Part shown: one piece after another, positions 1-13,259 of the stretch | How positions within the stretch are numbered: position 1 is the stretch's first letter | How the letters are laid out: each line of letters begins with the position of its first letter | Source: Dromaius novaehollandiae | Taxonomy: Eukaryota > Chordata > Aves > Casuariiformes > Dromaiidae | Direction: 5' to 3' | Length of the DNA: 64,000 nt | Assembly (NCBI RefSeq): GCF_036370855.1 | Contig: NC_088110.1 | Span: 20,145,501-20,209,500 of the forward strand | Notes under the pieces: generated by a model | Databases searched by the model: none | What the model was told of the DNA's origin: nothing | What the model saw: only the letters and a program-made list of their open reading frames with translations | Made by a program: the position numbers and the translations under genes

Positions 1-3000
1 CTGTTCACTGTACAATGTTGCTTATGGAAAGTGTCATACATTTGGTGATGTGAAGACTACAACCATAGTACTTACAGATTTTTTCCTGTTAGTTCTAATA
101 ATAGAAAAACTTAAGTTCTCTCTTCCATGTTGAGAAAGGAAAACAATTTCGGTATTAATGTTATTCACCGTTTGTCAAGAATAATTAAAATAACTTGATA
201 TTTGTTCAGCCAAACAGTTGCCTTATGCCCTTTTCCTTATCTAACTGTTTTGTGTTCTCTCATTTTAGGAGATAAGAGATTTTTATTTCTGGTACTGACT
301 AGAAAGAGATGCAGGTAGGAGGCTAGAGAAGTAGATTCCCTATCAAAAAGAAATTCGTAAAATGGAAAGTAGAATCAACAGGATTCCTGCAAAGCTTCAA
401 GCTATTTGCAGAGTGTTTTGAGATCCTTGTTTGAAGGAAGAGGTTAGGTATATGTTGCACTGAAGATATGTCAGCTTCTTTATATAATTCTTCATATACA
501 TATCAAACAGCAAATAAGTACCAGTGTCATTCTAGTTCTAGGATCTTTTTGGATGTGGATACAGATTTTGGGATAGCTGTTCACCTGTAGTTAGCAAGTT
601 CCTTTTCATACGTGACCAGCAGAAAGGTCTAACAGAGAACCGTATAGTCACTCAGATGTGATGTTGGCAGCAGCAGTGCAGGGCCCTGCTGATCCGTTTC
701 TGTCCAGGCAGAGGCAACCCCGCTCAAAGCCGTGCATAGTCAGGAGCCTTTCGTAGCCCCCTCTCACTAGGCTGTGGCAGCAGCTCTGGCCTGCGACCTA
801 GTTGGGCACGGAAGGATGCAGTTTGCTATTTAGAAGGTACGAAATGGTCAAAAGGTCTTTGTCCCTCTTATGAGGAGAGGTCGGGTAGGATGGAAATATC
901 TAGCAGTTGTCAGCTCAACCAGTTGCTTAAAATGTCTGTACAATTCCTTTTGCAGTTAGGTATTTTTTAGCATGACCTGAGAGAGGGTGCTGTTGTATCA
1001 CAGAGTTGATGCAACACAGCTATCTCACACAGCACAATTAATGTGTTATATTTGATGTAAGGGTATCAATTCTTGCAGCCCAGTTGCCAGCCAGGTGCTA
1101 TTTCATGCAGCATGTGCATACTCTATCAGTAAACAGTGGAATGACAGAAGATAATTTTTCCTTCCAGGTAGTTCACAGGTTGGAACAACTTAAGCTGCGT
1201 AGCTTCCCCTGACTACCTTGTATTTTATGGTTTCACTATGGTCATCTTTAGTGCTTTATTTCTGAAAAATCATTGTTATAAAAGGCTCTGAAATGGCTTT
1301 GAATTATTTTTGCAAGGATTCTTAAAACACAAACTTGATTCTGAGTTTTCTATTCGGAAATGAGAAGTGATGCATACATTCTGTGAAGTCAGCAGAAATT
1401 AACTTCTTTTCCCTTCTGTAGTGCCTCAAAAATGTAGCTGATCATACTTTCAGCAGTGGCATTTAGTTATTTATCCTAGAAGGAAGGCCAGAAAGAAAGT
1501 TTACATATTTTAGGACAAGTTAGTGGTTGGAAGACTGGATGGAAAATAACCTGTGTTATGTCTTTTTATTTTGATAACAAAATAACTGTTCATGTTCTGT
1601 GTGTCTCTTTGGGTACCCTACAGAATACATAGATAACCCAGTTTTCAGAATGAACAGATGTTAATGTTCATAACCTCTGTGGAGATAAATGAAGTCTCAA
1701 GGGATTCTTAACAGCTACCTCTAAGCATTTCAGTCTAGGCATCTGAAGTAAGTAGTTGCTTTAAAAATATTGACCTTAAGCTCCCGTAAGCCTAGATTTT
1801 TTTTTAAGTTGTCATTTGACCTGATGTATTACCTGATGTTCTGAGTTATTAATATCTGTTTGTAAAATATGTCGCAAATATTAGTACTTAATAGTACAGA
1901 AGTGTATGTTATCCAATGTCATTGTGGTGCTTTATAGTTAAAAAGCCAAATTTTATCCAATCCTGTAGCTTTACTTCATGAATAATTCCAATAATGCAGA
2001 GCAGCTACACAAGACTACAAGGGCTAAACTATTGAGCCCTTTGTACCTGAAGGGATTATATGCCTTAAAAGTCAGTATGTTCAGCTATCCTACGAAAGAC
2101 TAGCAAAATATTCTTGAAAAGACTTCACAGATGTTTTTTTCAAAATGAGGGAGGACAATTTTTGGAATGCAATTCTGAATGTCTTTGATTCCGTCACTTA
2201 AAGCTGGTCTTCTCATTAGTTAAATAGACAACTATTTTAGAATGGAATTATATATACTTACATTTCAGTAATTATCTAGTTGGATTTCAAGTATGATTGA
2301 TGTGCATCCAGCTGCTCTGATTTACCAAACTCATAAGGAGGAATGGCTTCTCTGTTATATTCATAATTGAATTCGGCTATCTGTAGTTTTCCAGAGATGA
2401 TCTACTCTTAGCTAGTGAAGACAAGAGGAGGTCAGTCAATTATGAATTGCTGACTCTAATAATTGATGATCTAATCAATGGTTGGAGATGTACTACTTTG
2501 ATCGTTTGGAAGGATCTAAAGGATCTTTTGGCTTCACAAGCAGCAGGTGCTATACCATTTGTTGAATAAACTTGAGGCAAAAATTTTTGTTTAATCTGTA
2601 TTTTGTACTGTGTTAATTTTCTGTCTGTGAATAAGAAATCTGCAGGTGCTGGTGCTGAGGATGAGAAGAGATGTGTCAACAAGAGCATTAAAGCCTGAAT
2701 TTGCTGTAGCATTTCTATGGGATTCAAACTGAAAGCTGCATTTGCTATGATGGAAGGGAACCATACAAATTTTATCCATCTTCAAACTTACTTCTGCTGT
2801 TTTCATATTCATGATCCAGTGTTCATGGTCTAGGCAGTGGTCTTTCATTTTCAGGCACTTAGAACAGCAAGAAAGCAGAACACATGCTGGCTAAAAAATG
2901 GTACTGCGCATTTTACTTCTGTCGTTACCTTGAAAACATCACAAAAATTACATTGTTTTGCAGAGGAAGGACTAGTTGAGCAATAGAACATATAAGAAGA

Positions 3001-6000
3001 AGAAAACAACAACTTCAAGAAAAAGATGGAAGCTCTTTCTTGTTTCAGCTGTGTTTAAATTAGGTAACCTCTGAAGACATACTTAATGACATCTTGGTAT
3101 TTTCTTATGTATCTGTAATACTGTTTATCTGCTCCATGAAATTAATGTTTGACTGTAGAATTCAGAATTCATAAATATTTTTTTGTGGCCTGATCTATGA
3201 CTTAATTCTGAGCCATTTCAACTCAAGCGGTTCTGGCACAAAACCAAGTTTACCTTTGAAACGGATTTGCTCAGAACCAAAAATTGTGAAGGTTTAAGGC
3301 TCTTTGTCCAAACAAAATAAATCCCTTTACTCTACAACGTGTCAGAGTTAGTAAAGTTACAAAGAAGAGATAATTATAAACAGACATTTATCTTCTGTTC
3401 AAAAATCTTATTTGGACATGTTTTGTCCTGGAAGAGTAACATGAAGGACATGTTCAAAGTGGGAACTATTCAACTGAGAGTGTGCAAGTGCTGTAACTTA
3501 AAGTAGTTTACTGCAAGTTATTCTTGCTCTTAATTTTCATTTAACTCAACAGAAGTTATGGTGCAGCATCTGGTTATAACTAATTTTGTGTTTTTGCTAC
3601 TTTTGAGGGAGAAGATCTGAATAACTGTGGGAGTCAAATATATGACTTTTTTGTTTGATTCTTGCAGTAAAAGAATTCTGATTGAGCTTTGCATTTAAGT
3701 ACTTCTTTATCTTTTTAAGAATATGCAGCCCATCGAAACAGGATTTGTGCTAGTTAAAAATGCTGGATTAATTCCAGGACATACAGAGCTTAATTCTTCC
3801 TTCATCGTAGGAATGTGGAAGAATTGAACATCAAATGCATTATGGACAAGGTATATAAACGGAAATGTTTTTTAAAATGATTTAGAAGAATGGCATGTTC
3901 TAGTAACTGGGTTTCTTGTATAATGGAAGTCTCTCAATTTTAATATGTAATCTTCAAGTTATAAAAAAAATAATTGTGTACCTAGGGAGTTCTTTATGCA
4001 CTAGCTGAATAAAATGATATAAAGGAAAATTACTTGCTTAATCAATTTACATACTCGGCTTTAACAACTCACAATCATTATTATCATAAGAATGTCTGTT
4101 TTAGCAGTTGTCATTGTAGCATTTTCCAAGAAAAGGCCCGATACAGTACAATACTTTCTCCAAGTCTGTCACTGACAGTGCCCTAGCTCCTTTGCCTTTT
4201 TAAAAAACACTGTCTGGGAAAGCAGTTTGGCCAGTAAGAATCCCTTGAGTGCCAAATTATTAACAGAAGAGCCACACAGACTTCACTTTTTTCATTTACT
4301 CTATAGTTTTGATCCCTATTCCTTTCTCTAACCTCACAAAAAAAAGGTACTCTATGCTAGGAACAGGCATCGACCAAAGCAGGTGGTTAACCACACTGAA
4401 GAAGCATGCACGTTAGGAATTTATGAGACATAATCATCCCCCTTTCCATGTTGTTTTATCTGAATATGAAAAAATGCCTTTCATAATTATAATTAAAAAA
4501 CCACAATGACTCACAGTTTGTAACTGTTAATGAGAATATATTATGCAGCCGAACTCTCCGTGTGTCCTGTCTGTGAAGGAATCATACTGCTTACATCTTT
4601 TCAGTAAGCTTTTTGTCAGTGATGGCACCAGGGGTACTACAGATACTTGATACTTACCCACTTTTCCAATTATAGTTGGATGCCTAATTTCCATTTGTCA
4701 CTTTGAAAATATCTATGGGGATAGAAGACTGAGAGATGAGCCGGTTATTAGCAATTAAACATCTGGAGGCAAAATTATACCCCCAAGTACACAAACAGAT
4801 TCCATGGGCAGAATTTGGCTCATAGTGTTTTGCCAGTATCTGCTAATTTCTATCAATACTTAATGAGGTCCAGTTTTCGTGACTAATTTGAAAGTACACT
4901 GACATTCTCTTTTATGGTGTCATTGAATGACATTCTCTGGGACATTCCCTTCTTATTTTGCCTGAGTCCTTTTCAGATTACATTGTTTAATCAAAAGTAA
5001 TACTCATCAACTCTTCTTTGTAACCAGATATAAAGATAAGAACTTTAAAACTTTTATATGTCATTGAAATTCTAATTGAACAGCACAAGGATATATTTGA
5101 CCTGAGCTTTTCCTCTATTTAAAAATAAAATAAAAACTCAGTTTAAGGGAAGCTAAAATTGCTCCTAGGCTGGTACTTTTAAATCCTAGTTTCAGTCCAT
5201 AAATTTGACTGTAAAGTTAAATTGAAAAACCGGAGTATTTAACAAGTAATGTAAAAACCTTAAGAACTGCAGATATTCTGTGCTTTAAAATGTTATAATT
5301 TAGAAAAAGGGAAATTGAAAACACATATGAGCTCATTATTAATAGTAATCAAGATCTAAAATCAACCTTGGATATTCATGCTTATCCTCTTAAAATTATT
5401 AGAAAACATATTCCTGTATCTAAGAGCTTTCCTAAAAACATGTATCTGGATTAATTGTTAGGCATAAAGTACTTAATTTTATTCCAGCTTCTTAGAATGT
5501 AACTCCTGTACTTGGAACACCTTTAGGTTGATTCAAAAGTCTGTCAGTGAGTTTACAGATACTTTTGCCCTCCAGTCACTAGTAAAAATGCTGTTTAGTG
5601 ATCAGTAAAAGTAGCTGCCTTCTGTTGACCATTTGCATCCTGTATTTCAGTTCAGTTCCTAGAGATGCTTCTTCACTGCAGAAGTGATACCCTGAGCTGC
5701 AACCTTAACACAAACCTTATTATAGAGAATGGGTTCTCCAACGCTGCTGTCACTACAGGGCTAAGAGTGTGGGCTATGCCTAGCTCTTAATTTTGCTAAT
5801 TGAATCCAGAATCTGCCCTTTGTTCTGCAGAAAATGTAGGTAGTGAGGTTAAGTAAACTCTTGCCCTTCAGAAATAAAGTGAAAAGTGTGAGGCCTCACT
5901 CATTTTGCAAATGTGAACCAGCTTACAATGACTGGAGAGTCCCTAAAATATGTTAACAGACAAGAGAGACTGTAGCCCCTAGCCATACTCTGACATTGCT

Positions 6001-9000
6001 TTCATGAGTTAATTCAGCCACTGAATTTAATTTATATATATATATATATATATATAAATCCCAGGGACAAGGCACAGAACCTGTATGCCATCTGACATTT
6101 TTGACAAGCTCTCCAGAATTAATCTGTCTAGGAGCTACTATGCTCAGTTTAATTATGGAAAGGCTGCATCTGTGTTCAAAGCTGTTGAGAGAGAAAGAAG
6201 AAAGTAAAAATGTCCACTAGGTTTGATTAACTGCTCTCGGCATGATGAATAAAGACAGATGGTTACTAGTTATTTTTCCTTAATGGATTCTGGAGCTACA
6301 TTTGGTGGGTGAATTAAAGTTATAGGTCCCAGATCTGCTTTTGAAGCTACACGTGCGTAGCCCTCAGTGATTCCAGCGAAGTTTGCACATGAACATCCAA
6401 GATAGAGGCTTGCCTAAAGCTGTTGTATATGTTGTTAAAAAGCAGTTGTGAAATGAAAATTAGAAGTCAAGTGATAGTTTAGCATTAGTAAAAGAAATTA
6501 TAAACAGTTTAGGAAAGAATCCCCTACAAGGGGTGGTTTGTTTGAAGTGCATGTGCATACATATACCCATAGAAACTGTGCTTATCTGGATATGACCACA
6601 ACCTGGTGCTTGGTAAGGTTTTAATACTGACTGTAAGACCTGGAGAATTTCATAAAAGTTGCGCTTAAAAATTGTGTCCTAGGCAGCTAAGTAAATAGTT
6701 TTGTGGTGTGGAGTCCTTTGGATGGGTCTATTAACATATAGGTGTCTTCAACCCAGGTAGAGGGGGTCTGTAGCATAGGGTCTAATTCTGCAGGTGTGCA
6801 CATGTTTAAATACCTGTATATGAACCTTTTTGTCATTAAATTGCGTGTATTTATATTTATATATTTTAAGATTTATAAGAATGTACCTAAGTGTCTGTGG
6901 GCTTGGGCTCTTAGGGAATATTTTGACCTAATGGGTATTAGAGCCCTCATTCATCAAGGTATTAAATCATCTGTCTAGTTTTAGGTGTGTGGATAGTCAT
7001 GATTCAACAGGAAAAGTACACGGCCTCACATTTCAAAAGCGAGTGACTTGTCCTTCAAGTCACAGAAAACAGAATGCATTTAGGGCAGGTGACACTTTGT
7101 CATGGTTGATCACTTAATACTTTTTGAATCATCTTTCATTTTTCATCTCATTTCATTTCAGCTTTCATTTCAAAGGCTTTAGTTGGTATAACTGCGAGGA
7201 AAATCTAAAAATAAGTGAATTCTGTTTGTGAGATGCAGAAATGTTTATACAAGTTTGCAGATGGAAGGGAAGGCATGTCACAGATGTGCATATTTAATAA
7301 CTCAAGTGACGATAGGGAGATGCTACCACTCATTTTCTTTCATCCCCATTGCAGAACCCATGCTCAGAGCTCAGAGACGTGCCCTGGGGCTCGAAGTTGT
7401 GTGTCATTTATTTTTAATGTTGTCGCTATCCACAATGAATGACAAATGTTGGTGATGTAGTATATCCCCCCCTTTGAAGGGGATTCTTTTTGGTGGGGAA
7501 GAGAGTGAAGGGCAGAGAGACTTGGAGCTGAGGACTTTTTTGTCAAAATCTTGCTTTGAACAATAGGGGTCCATGTCAAGCTTGCTTGCAAAGGTCTGCT
7601 GTTTGGAGACATGCAGAGGAAAAGTTACAGATATAAGGTGCAGCTAAGTGTTTTTTACTGATGTAGCTACAGTCTGTACAAGGTATGGTTAGAAGAAACC
7701 ATCTAAAAGTAAAGCAAGGAAAATCACTGTTGCATTTCAGGAAGCACCTGCAAAGAAATAAGTAGAGTGGGGGCTAGGAAAATGTGGAAATCATTTGTAT
7801 TCTGGGCACTTAAATGCTACCATCAACTTCAGAGAGTCAAATCTGGAGGAAAGGGAAAGGAATAGAGTTCATCTAATAAAAATCTGTTTGGAGAAACAAA
7901 CTAATTTTCCAGCCCAGAATATAGTTACATCTTTATTTCTCTTATGTTAGGGCACCACTACATTATGAGCTCGTTTTAGGCAGGGCTGGAATTTAATGGG
8001 GGCTGAAGGTACCAAAGGAAACTTTAGGGAAGAGTTTGTTGCTATCAGAGAAGTGGACTAACATAAACTGATGCCTTTTCTTCTTTCTCTAACACTGATG
8101 GTTCTGTGAAAGCCGTTTCATGTTATCAGATGACAGAAGAAGGGCAGGCAAGTGTAATTTCTCATGAGGATAACCTACAGATGATTCCTGGCCAACTTTC
8201 TGAAGAGTAACTAATTGCCTTTAGTTTTTTTGATTTTATCCTCTTGTTGGAGGATAGTGACAATTGGGTTGATAAAAATTGACTTATTTTGGAAAGAGTG
8301 CAATCCACTTCTAACTGTTCTTGAAAGCTCAGGGAAGCGTAGACATCTGCGGAGTTACAGAAGAAAACATCCCTTGCAGATAGAGAGGAGTGCTCATAAT
8401 CTTAATGATTTCTCTGATTTAAGATGTTATGTCTATTGCAGAAAATTTACAAAGGGTGATTAGAGTTCATCTAAATAGCGACGCATAACTTATGGCTCAT
8501 GGCTTTATTTCATACGGCATGTAAACGTGAGGCCTACTGCTTCAGAAATATAGCTGCTGCGGGCATTGCACTCAGGTGGAAAATGGAAATTGCAATTTTT
8601 TTCTTTTTTGAAGATTGAATAATGCTAATGTGTATGTTTTATGGGGTACCTGCCAAAAGGATTTACATGTCCAGTTTGACTATCAGTACTGAAGTTCCTC
8701 ATTCTGAGGTTCTAACACTTGAAAAAGTAACAGCAGTTTTAGCTGAGGAAGTAATTGTTGTTATTATTATTAGTTTTTATTAGAATTGAATACTGACAAA
8801 AGGTTAGCAATAGCTGTTTCTTCACTGCCAAGTGATCTTCACGATTTATTGCCTATCTCTGAATTTACCATCTGTTACTATATTTCTAAAGGCAAAATCT
8901 CCAATAACTGAGAGGTAAAACATATTTCTTATTTTTCCTTAATAGATATATTCTTCATTCCTCAGGAATTATTTTCCCTAAGTGTATATTAATGAAATAG

Positions 9001-9530
9001 TGTGAAGGAAAAGAGAGGTTATACAGCCTTATTTTCAGTTGCACGTAACCTTTTTTTGCCCTTATTCAGTACAAGTCTGTGTGCTCAGAGAACTTAATTC
9101 ACAAAGGTACTTGGCTACATTCTTAACTTTAGGCAGATGAATAGTTTTGTTGTCTTTACTGGGACAATTCATGTGCTTCAGGTTAAGTGTGTGAATAGAT
9201 AACTCTCTGAAGGCAGAGGATTATCTCAACGCTTGCATGAAAGTTCAGTAGTATTTGTAAGTGCAAAGTCTGTTTGCCCAAATGAGTTTTGTGTATGCAA
9301 GTTCAGTAACTTCTGCATCCAGGACTTATAGCCTGACAACTGCTTGTGTAGCCCTTAAGCCTGCCAAAATCCAAATGTATGAAGTTGTGTATGCACTCTC
9401 AGGAGCTGTAGTCAAGCCAAGTAAATAATTTCTGATTTTTTTCTGCTTATACATATATTTTTTCCCAAGAATCATTTTCCTAACTTGCTTAATGATCTAT
9501 TTGCTGAAATAAATTCTGACCTGTTTTATT
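1..9530. other. AT-rich upstream intergenic DNA, no gene seen
   Basis: Low-GC sequence with only short chance reading frames. I looked for SDR42E1 and PLCG2 sequence, the usual left neighbours of HSD17B2 in amniotes, and recognised neither; the large single coding exon of SDR42E1 is certainly absent. It contains a (TA)n tract at 6033-6056, an 8-bp inverted repeat at 7043-7063, a degenerate TTTCAT repeat at about 7132-7172 and a short TTA repeat near 8757-8772. Confidence 0.6.
6033..6056. repeat. (TA)12 microsatellite
   Basis: Uninterrupted TA dinucleotide run in AT-rich intergenic DNA. Confidence 0.95.
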
Positions 9531-9534
9531 TTCC

Positions 9535-10300
9535 AAGAAAAACCCTGTAGCCAAGAACCTCCCCACAGAACCTGGAATGCATAGCCCCCACCCAAGCTAC
9601 AAAGACACACAAAGCAGAGGTTCTGAGCTGCGACAGTCGTTGCGTTGCACAGCTGAAACAGAAGAAGACTGGATCAGCAAACAAAATAGAGCAAGGTCGA
9701 AAACTAAAGAGCTCTGCTTAAACCAAAAAACAAATCTGTGACTGTCGGGGCAGAGGAACCTGAGGTAGAGATTGGACGTGAAGAAAAATGATTAGTGCTT
9801 GCAGACAATGTAATTCATGTTGCAGCAGGGACAGAAGAATATCAACATAAAACAAATATTGGATTAGTATTGGATGTCACACGTGATACCTTTGGATCAA
9901 GGGAAGATGCTGAAAAGAAAAATATTGATTGGTGAATTACTGGAAAAAGACAGAAAGCACAAGAGAAGCTTGGCCATAGAAGTGAAAAACGATGCAAGGA
10001 AAGATAACAGACATGCTGACGGCCTGGTGGCTGAGCTGGATGCTGCTACTGTGCTAGAAAGCCACAGAAGCATTCACTGAATGAATAAAACCCAGCAGGA
10101 AAGGTTTGGAACTGGAAATGAAGGCATGAAAAGCAAAGACAGAAGAACGCTCATTACCAGGAAAAAGAGGTTGGCAGTGCATTTCAAGGAGTTGTGATTC
10201 AGACTCAAGAGATCATGTAGAGACTGGATATTCATGCTGCAGAGTACCGTGAGAGGCTTGCTGTTCGTGAAAGGCATGTTCTGTCATCATTGCTTTAACT
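9535..10300 (+). pseudogene. Decayed coding-like segment, parent gene not recognised
   Basis: The + strand here is A/G-rich in a coding-like way. Conceptual translation gives charged, protein-like runs that jump between frames. One runs from 9535 for about 65 codons (start KNPVAKNLP). Another at about 9757-9935 includes ADNVIHVAAGTEEYQHKTN but has a stop at about 9789. A third continues to about 10290 with IHAAEYRERLAVRERHVLSS. Stops and frame shifts break all of them; the longest ATG-initiated piece is only 68 codons (9874-10080). This looks like the remains of a coiled-coil-type coding sequence, perhaps a processed pseudogene or transposon ORF. No poly-A tail is evident. I do not recognise the family. 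Confidence 0.4.
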
Positions 10301-11329
10301 GACTTTCAAAAGATATCTTTTAGCATGAAGAGACTTAGACTGTGGAGCATACCTGAGTTCTGCAAAATCACGGTCAAAACCCTCAACACTACCAAAATGG
10401 AGCACAGAGATTAAAGGGCTTTTTGAGGGTAAGTGATCAGACAACAGAACAGCTTAGCCAAGAGGCTGGTCTGAATCATTTCTCTTCTGCTCTTTGGCAT
10501 TGTCATAGCCTGACTATGGAAGCAGTGTTCAGCCTCCTGTATAAAATATGTAGATGACTAGGGCATAAAGGGAGAGAACACTGAGTTATTGTGATGCCTC
10601 TAAAAAGCTAGGAAGAAAGACAAATGTCCTAGCAAAAAACAGAAGGTCAAGCTTAGCTCAAAATCAATTAGCCCAAATCAGGCCTCCTTGTAACTCAGAT
10701 GTCATGTTGAAGCAACATCCTATTACAAGGCAAAAAACATCTGGAAGGGATGATAATTTGGAGGAGCCCCATCTTTGCCAGCAGAGCTATCAAGATGGAA
10801 GTGAGATAGAGATGTATATTCATATCATGAACAGGCATGTTGTAGAGAAACAGGAGATAATGCAGACTCAATTGTAATCTTGTGTTAATGTACAGCAGTG
10901 AGAACTGGAGATGTACCAAAATGGTAGACATAAAAAGCAGATGCTTTCTTAAGATGGATGGTGGAAATGAAACGATTAAAACTCGTCTCACTGCAAAATT
11001 GTACTGAAAAATCCTCAACTAGCAACTTGTCTCTGTTGGAGTCTGAGAAGTCCAGGCTGGGCTGAGGCTACAGGAGGTGGGTACTCCAAATTAATGCTTC
11101 TCGGCCATTTTTAGATCATACTCTCTTTTTCAATAGTAACATCTTTCCTGGCGTGTACCATGTATGGATTTATGTGTAATTTTATTCACACACTGCAGGG
11201 TGAACATATGGTCAGCTACTCGCCGGAAATCCCCCGTGCCTTCAGTGCTTACATTTCATATTCAAAATATAAGTTTGGCAGTAATTCAGACACAGCTCGG
11301 TCTGCACCAAACTTTCCTCAGTCGTTCTG

Positions 11330-11700
11330 CACCTGGGTGGGTGCCGACGCACGCTGTGAGCGTGCAGCGCGTGCACGTAGCATCCCCAGCGGTACGTCTG
11401 CATTTATGATAGTGCAAATATGGTCTGAAGGGCAAGCGTGCCGGAGGGCAAGCGTGCACGTGTGCAGGCGGGTGGGAGCGAGGGCACGTGGTGGGGCTAC
11501 GCGGGGAGCAGGCAAAGGCTCTAACGGGGACCGCTGTGTGGGGGCCCGGCCCACCGGCCACGCGGCTCGGCCCTCACCCACCTCCTTCCCCTCCCCGCGC
11601 GCAGAGGGGAGGCCAGGGTGGCTGTCAGGGTGGAGGTGGTTCATTCTGCTCGTTTTCCCACTCTGCAAAAACTCCAGCGCCCGGTATCCTCCGGTGTGAG
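11330..11700. promoter_or_regulatory. CpG-rich patch 1.6-1.9 kb upstream of HSD17B2
   Basis: Dense in CG and GC, including CACGTG and GCGCGC-type words, in an otherwise AT-rich region. Overlapping open frames on both strands (up to 179 codons) are explained by scarcity of stop codons in GC-rich DNA. It could be an upstream promoter or enhancer, or the first exon of a non-coding transcript. No splice-linked coding partner was found. Confidence 0.4.
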
Positions 11701-12422
11701 AGGTGGCACTTTAAATGCCAGCACATCAGTGATCCCTGAAAGCATGCGATAAGGACCGATCCCCTAGGGAAAACAGAAGTCCCCAAGAGAAATCTTTAAG
11801 AAGAAGCTTTAACCAAGGACAGAGCATAATTGACCTCAGGTACAATTGCCGTTATAACGCTAATAAAAGCAGAAGCAGCAAATGACAAAGAGAAATGAAA
11901 TTAATTAGTCCATGCTCTGTGCACTAACTAGCATTGCCATGCAAGGATGAACGAATGAGAGTGGTTCACAGTAATAATGAATGGAAAACAGACTTTTAGG
12001 AAAATGTTCCTTTAAAAAAGTGACCTCATCTCTAATGTAAACTACATACAGAGGTTGGTAAACATTTTTACTGGCTGTAAAAAGTTGTAGTCAACAGATT
12101 TACCATCCCATAAAACCCCAAAGGAATAATGGAATGGAAATGTGCTTATAGCTCATGTTAGGTTTACGCCCTGCAATTTAATCTTTCAGTGTCTATCTAA
12201 AATAAAATAGGTCAACAGTACATTTTCTTTCTAAAAAATAGCTGAATCATGTTAGCTGGTTTTGTGGTAACTTAGACTCATCTCTCAAACCAATTAACAG
12301 GGATTTTAAAACAAGAGTTAAATGTGTCTAAGTTATTTTTCAATCCTTTTAGCTAGATTGATTTGAAAGCATTGTTTTCTTATTGTTAAAATAACTTTCA
12401 GAGAACAACATTAATTGATTGG

Positions 12423-12448
12423 TTTTTTTTTTTTTTTTTTTTTTTTTT
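12423..12448 (-). repeat. Poly-T tract (26 T), possible tail of a minus-strand retro-insert
   Basis: A run of 26 T followed by about 400 bp (12449-12850) with more CG dinucleotides than its surroundings. On the minus strand this reads as unique sequence ending in a poly-A tail. No flanking target-site duplication was found and the body was not recognised, so a plain homopolymer is equally possible. Confidence 0.35.
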
Positions 12449-13224
12449 GCAACTTGCTCTGGGTTTTGAACCAACGATTCCTGTCAAAACTAAGGTTAGT
12501 GTCGTCATCGGAGGTCGACTGAAGGTTCGATCTCAGGTGTTGTCCTCTTGACAAAATGCCCTCGGAAACAAACTACCTCCTACCAAAAGTCCGTTCTCGT
12601 CTTCACCCCAGCCTCTCCCTGTCATACAAACCCCTTTGTACTTCCGTGAACCTAAGTGTAGTATTGCCATGAATATGGAATAGGTAAATAGCCCAAGATA
12701 TGCGCTAAAGCGGGGCGGGTAATTCTTGGCCTTTTGTTGAAGCAGAAGGGTGGGCCAGGAGTGGCACACACGGTACCGTCCAGGGCTCGCCACGGGGTTG
12801 GTACTATTGAGAATAAATACCGTGACTCGTTTTTCACTGCCCATCGAATTAAGGCCACTGAAACTACACTCACTTTTTAGGCAGGAAATTCCAGATATTT
12901 TCCATAAAGGAAATACTTCTTTTTTTACTGTCTAGGGAAATGTACTCTAAACATAAAACATATAGCAGTTGAATTTGTCCCGAAGCCAGAGCCTGCTGCA
13001 TCATATCCATTCCCACTGCTGTCAATCATGATCCAGCCAGCATGTTGTTCAGAAGGTGGAGCTGTCAGGCAGAAGAAATAAAAGGTAAGAAGAGAAAGGC
13101 TTCTCCTGCTTATTGCTGATGTCAAGGGTAAGTGGGATTGTGCTTTGTGGCTGTTGGCTTTGCAACTTATGTCAAACCTTTAAACGGAGTCCCCTTTCTC
13201 TGCCCCACCCCCTCACCCTGCCCC

Positions 13225-13231
13225 TATATAA
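13225..13231 (+). promoter_or_regulatory. TATA box of HSD17B2
   Basis: TATATAA, placed 72-78 bp before the first ATG. A start about 25-30 bp downstream would fall near 13252-13260 and give a 5' UTR of about 45-50 nt with no upstream ATG. A C-rich run with CACCC-type boxes (13202-13224), the kind bound by Sp1/KLF factors, lies immediately upstream. The start site is inferred; no transcript data were available. Confidence 0.7.
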
Positions 13232-13259
13232 CTCAGCTGCATTTAGCAACACCTGCTTT

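Noticed and set aside
11160-11699. 179-codon + frame and overlapping minus frames
   Set aside because: Explained by few stop codons in CpG-rich DNA; the product is low-complexity Arg/Ala/Pro with no domain.
12515-12545. GGTTCGATC word resembling a tRNA B box
   Set aside because: No matching A box, acceptor stem or anticodon arm at tRNA spacing.
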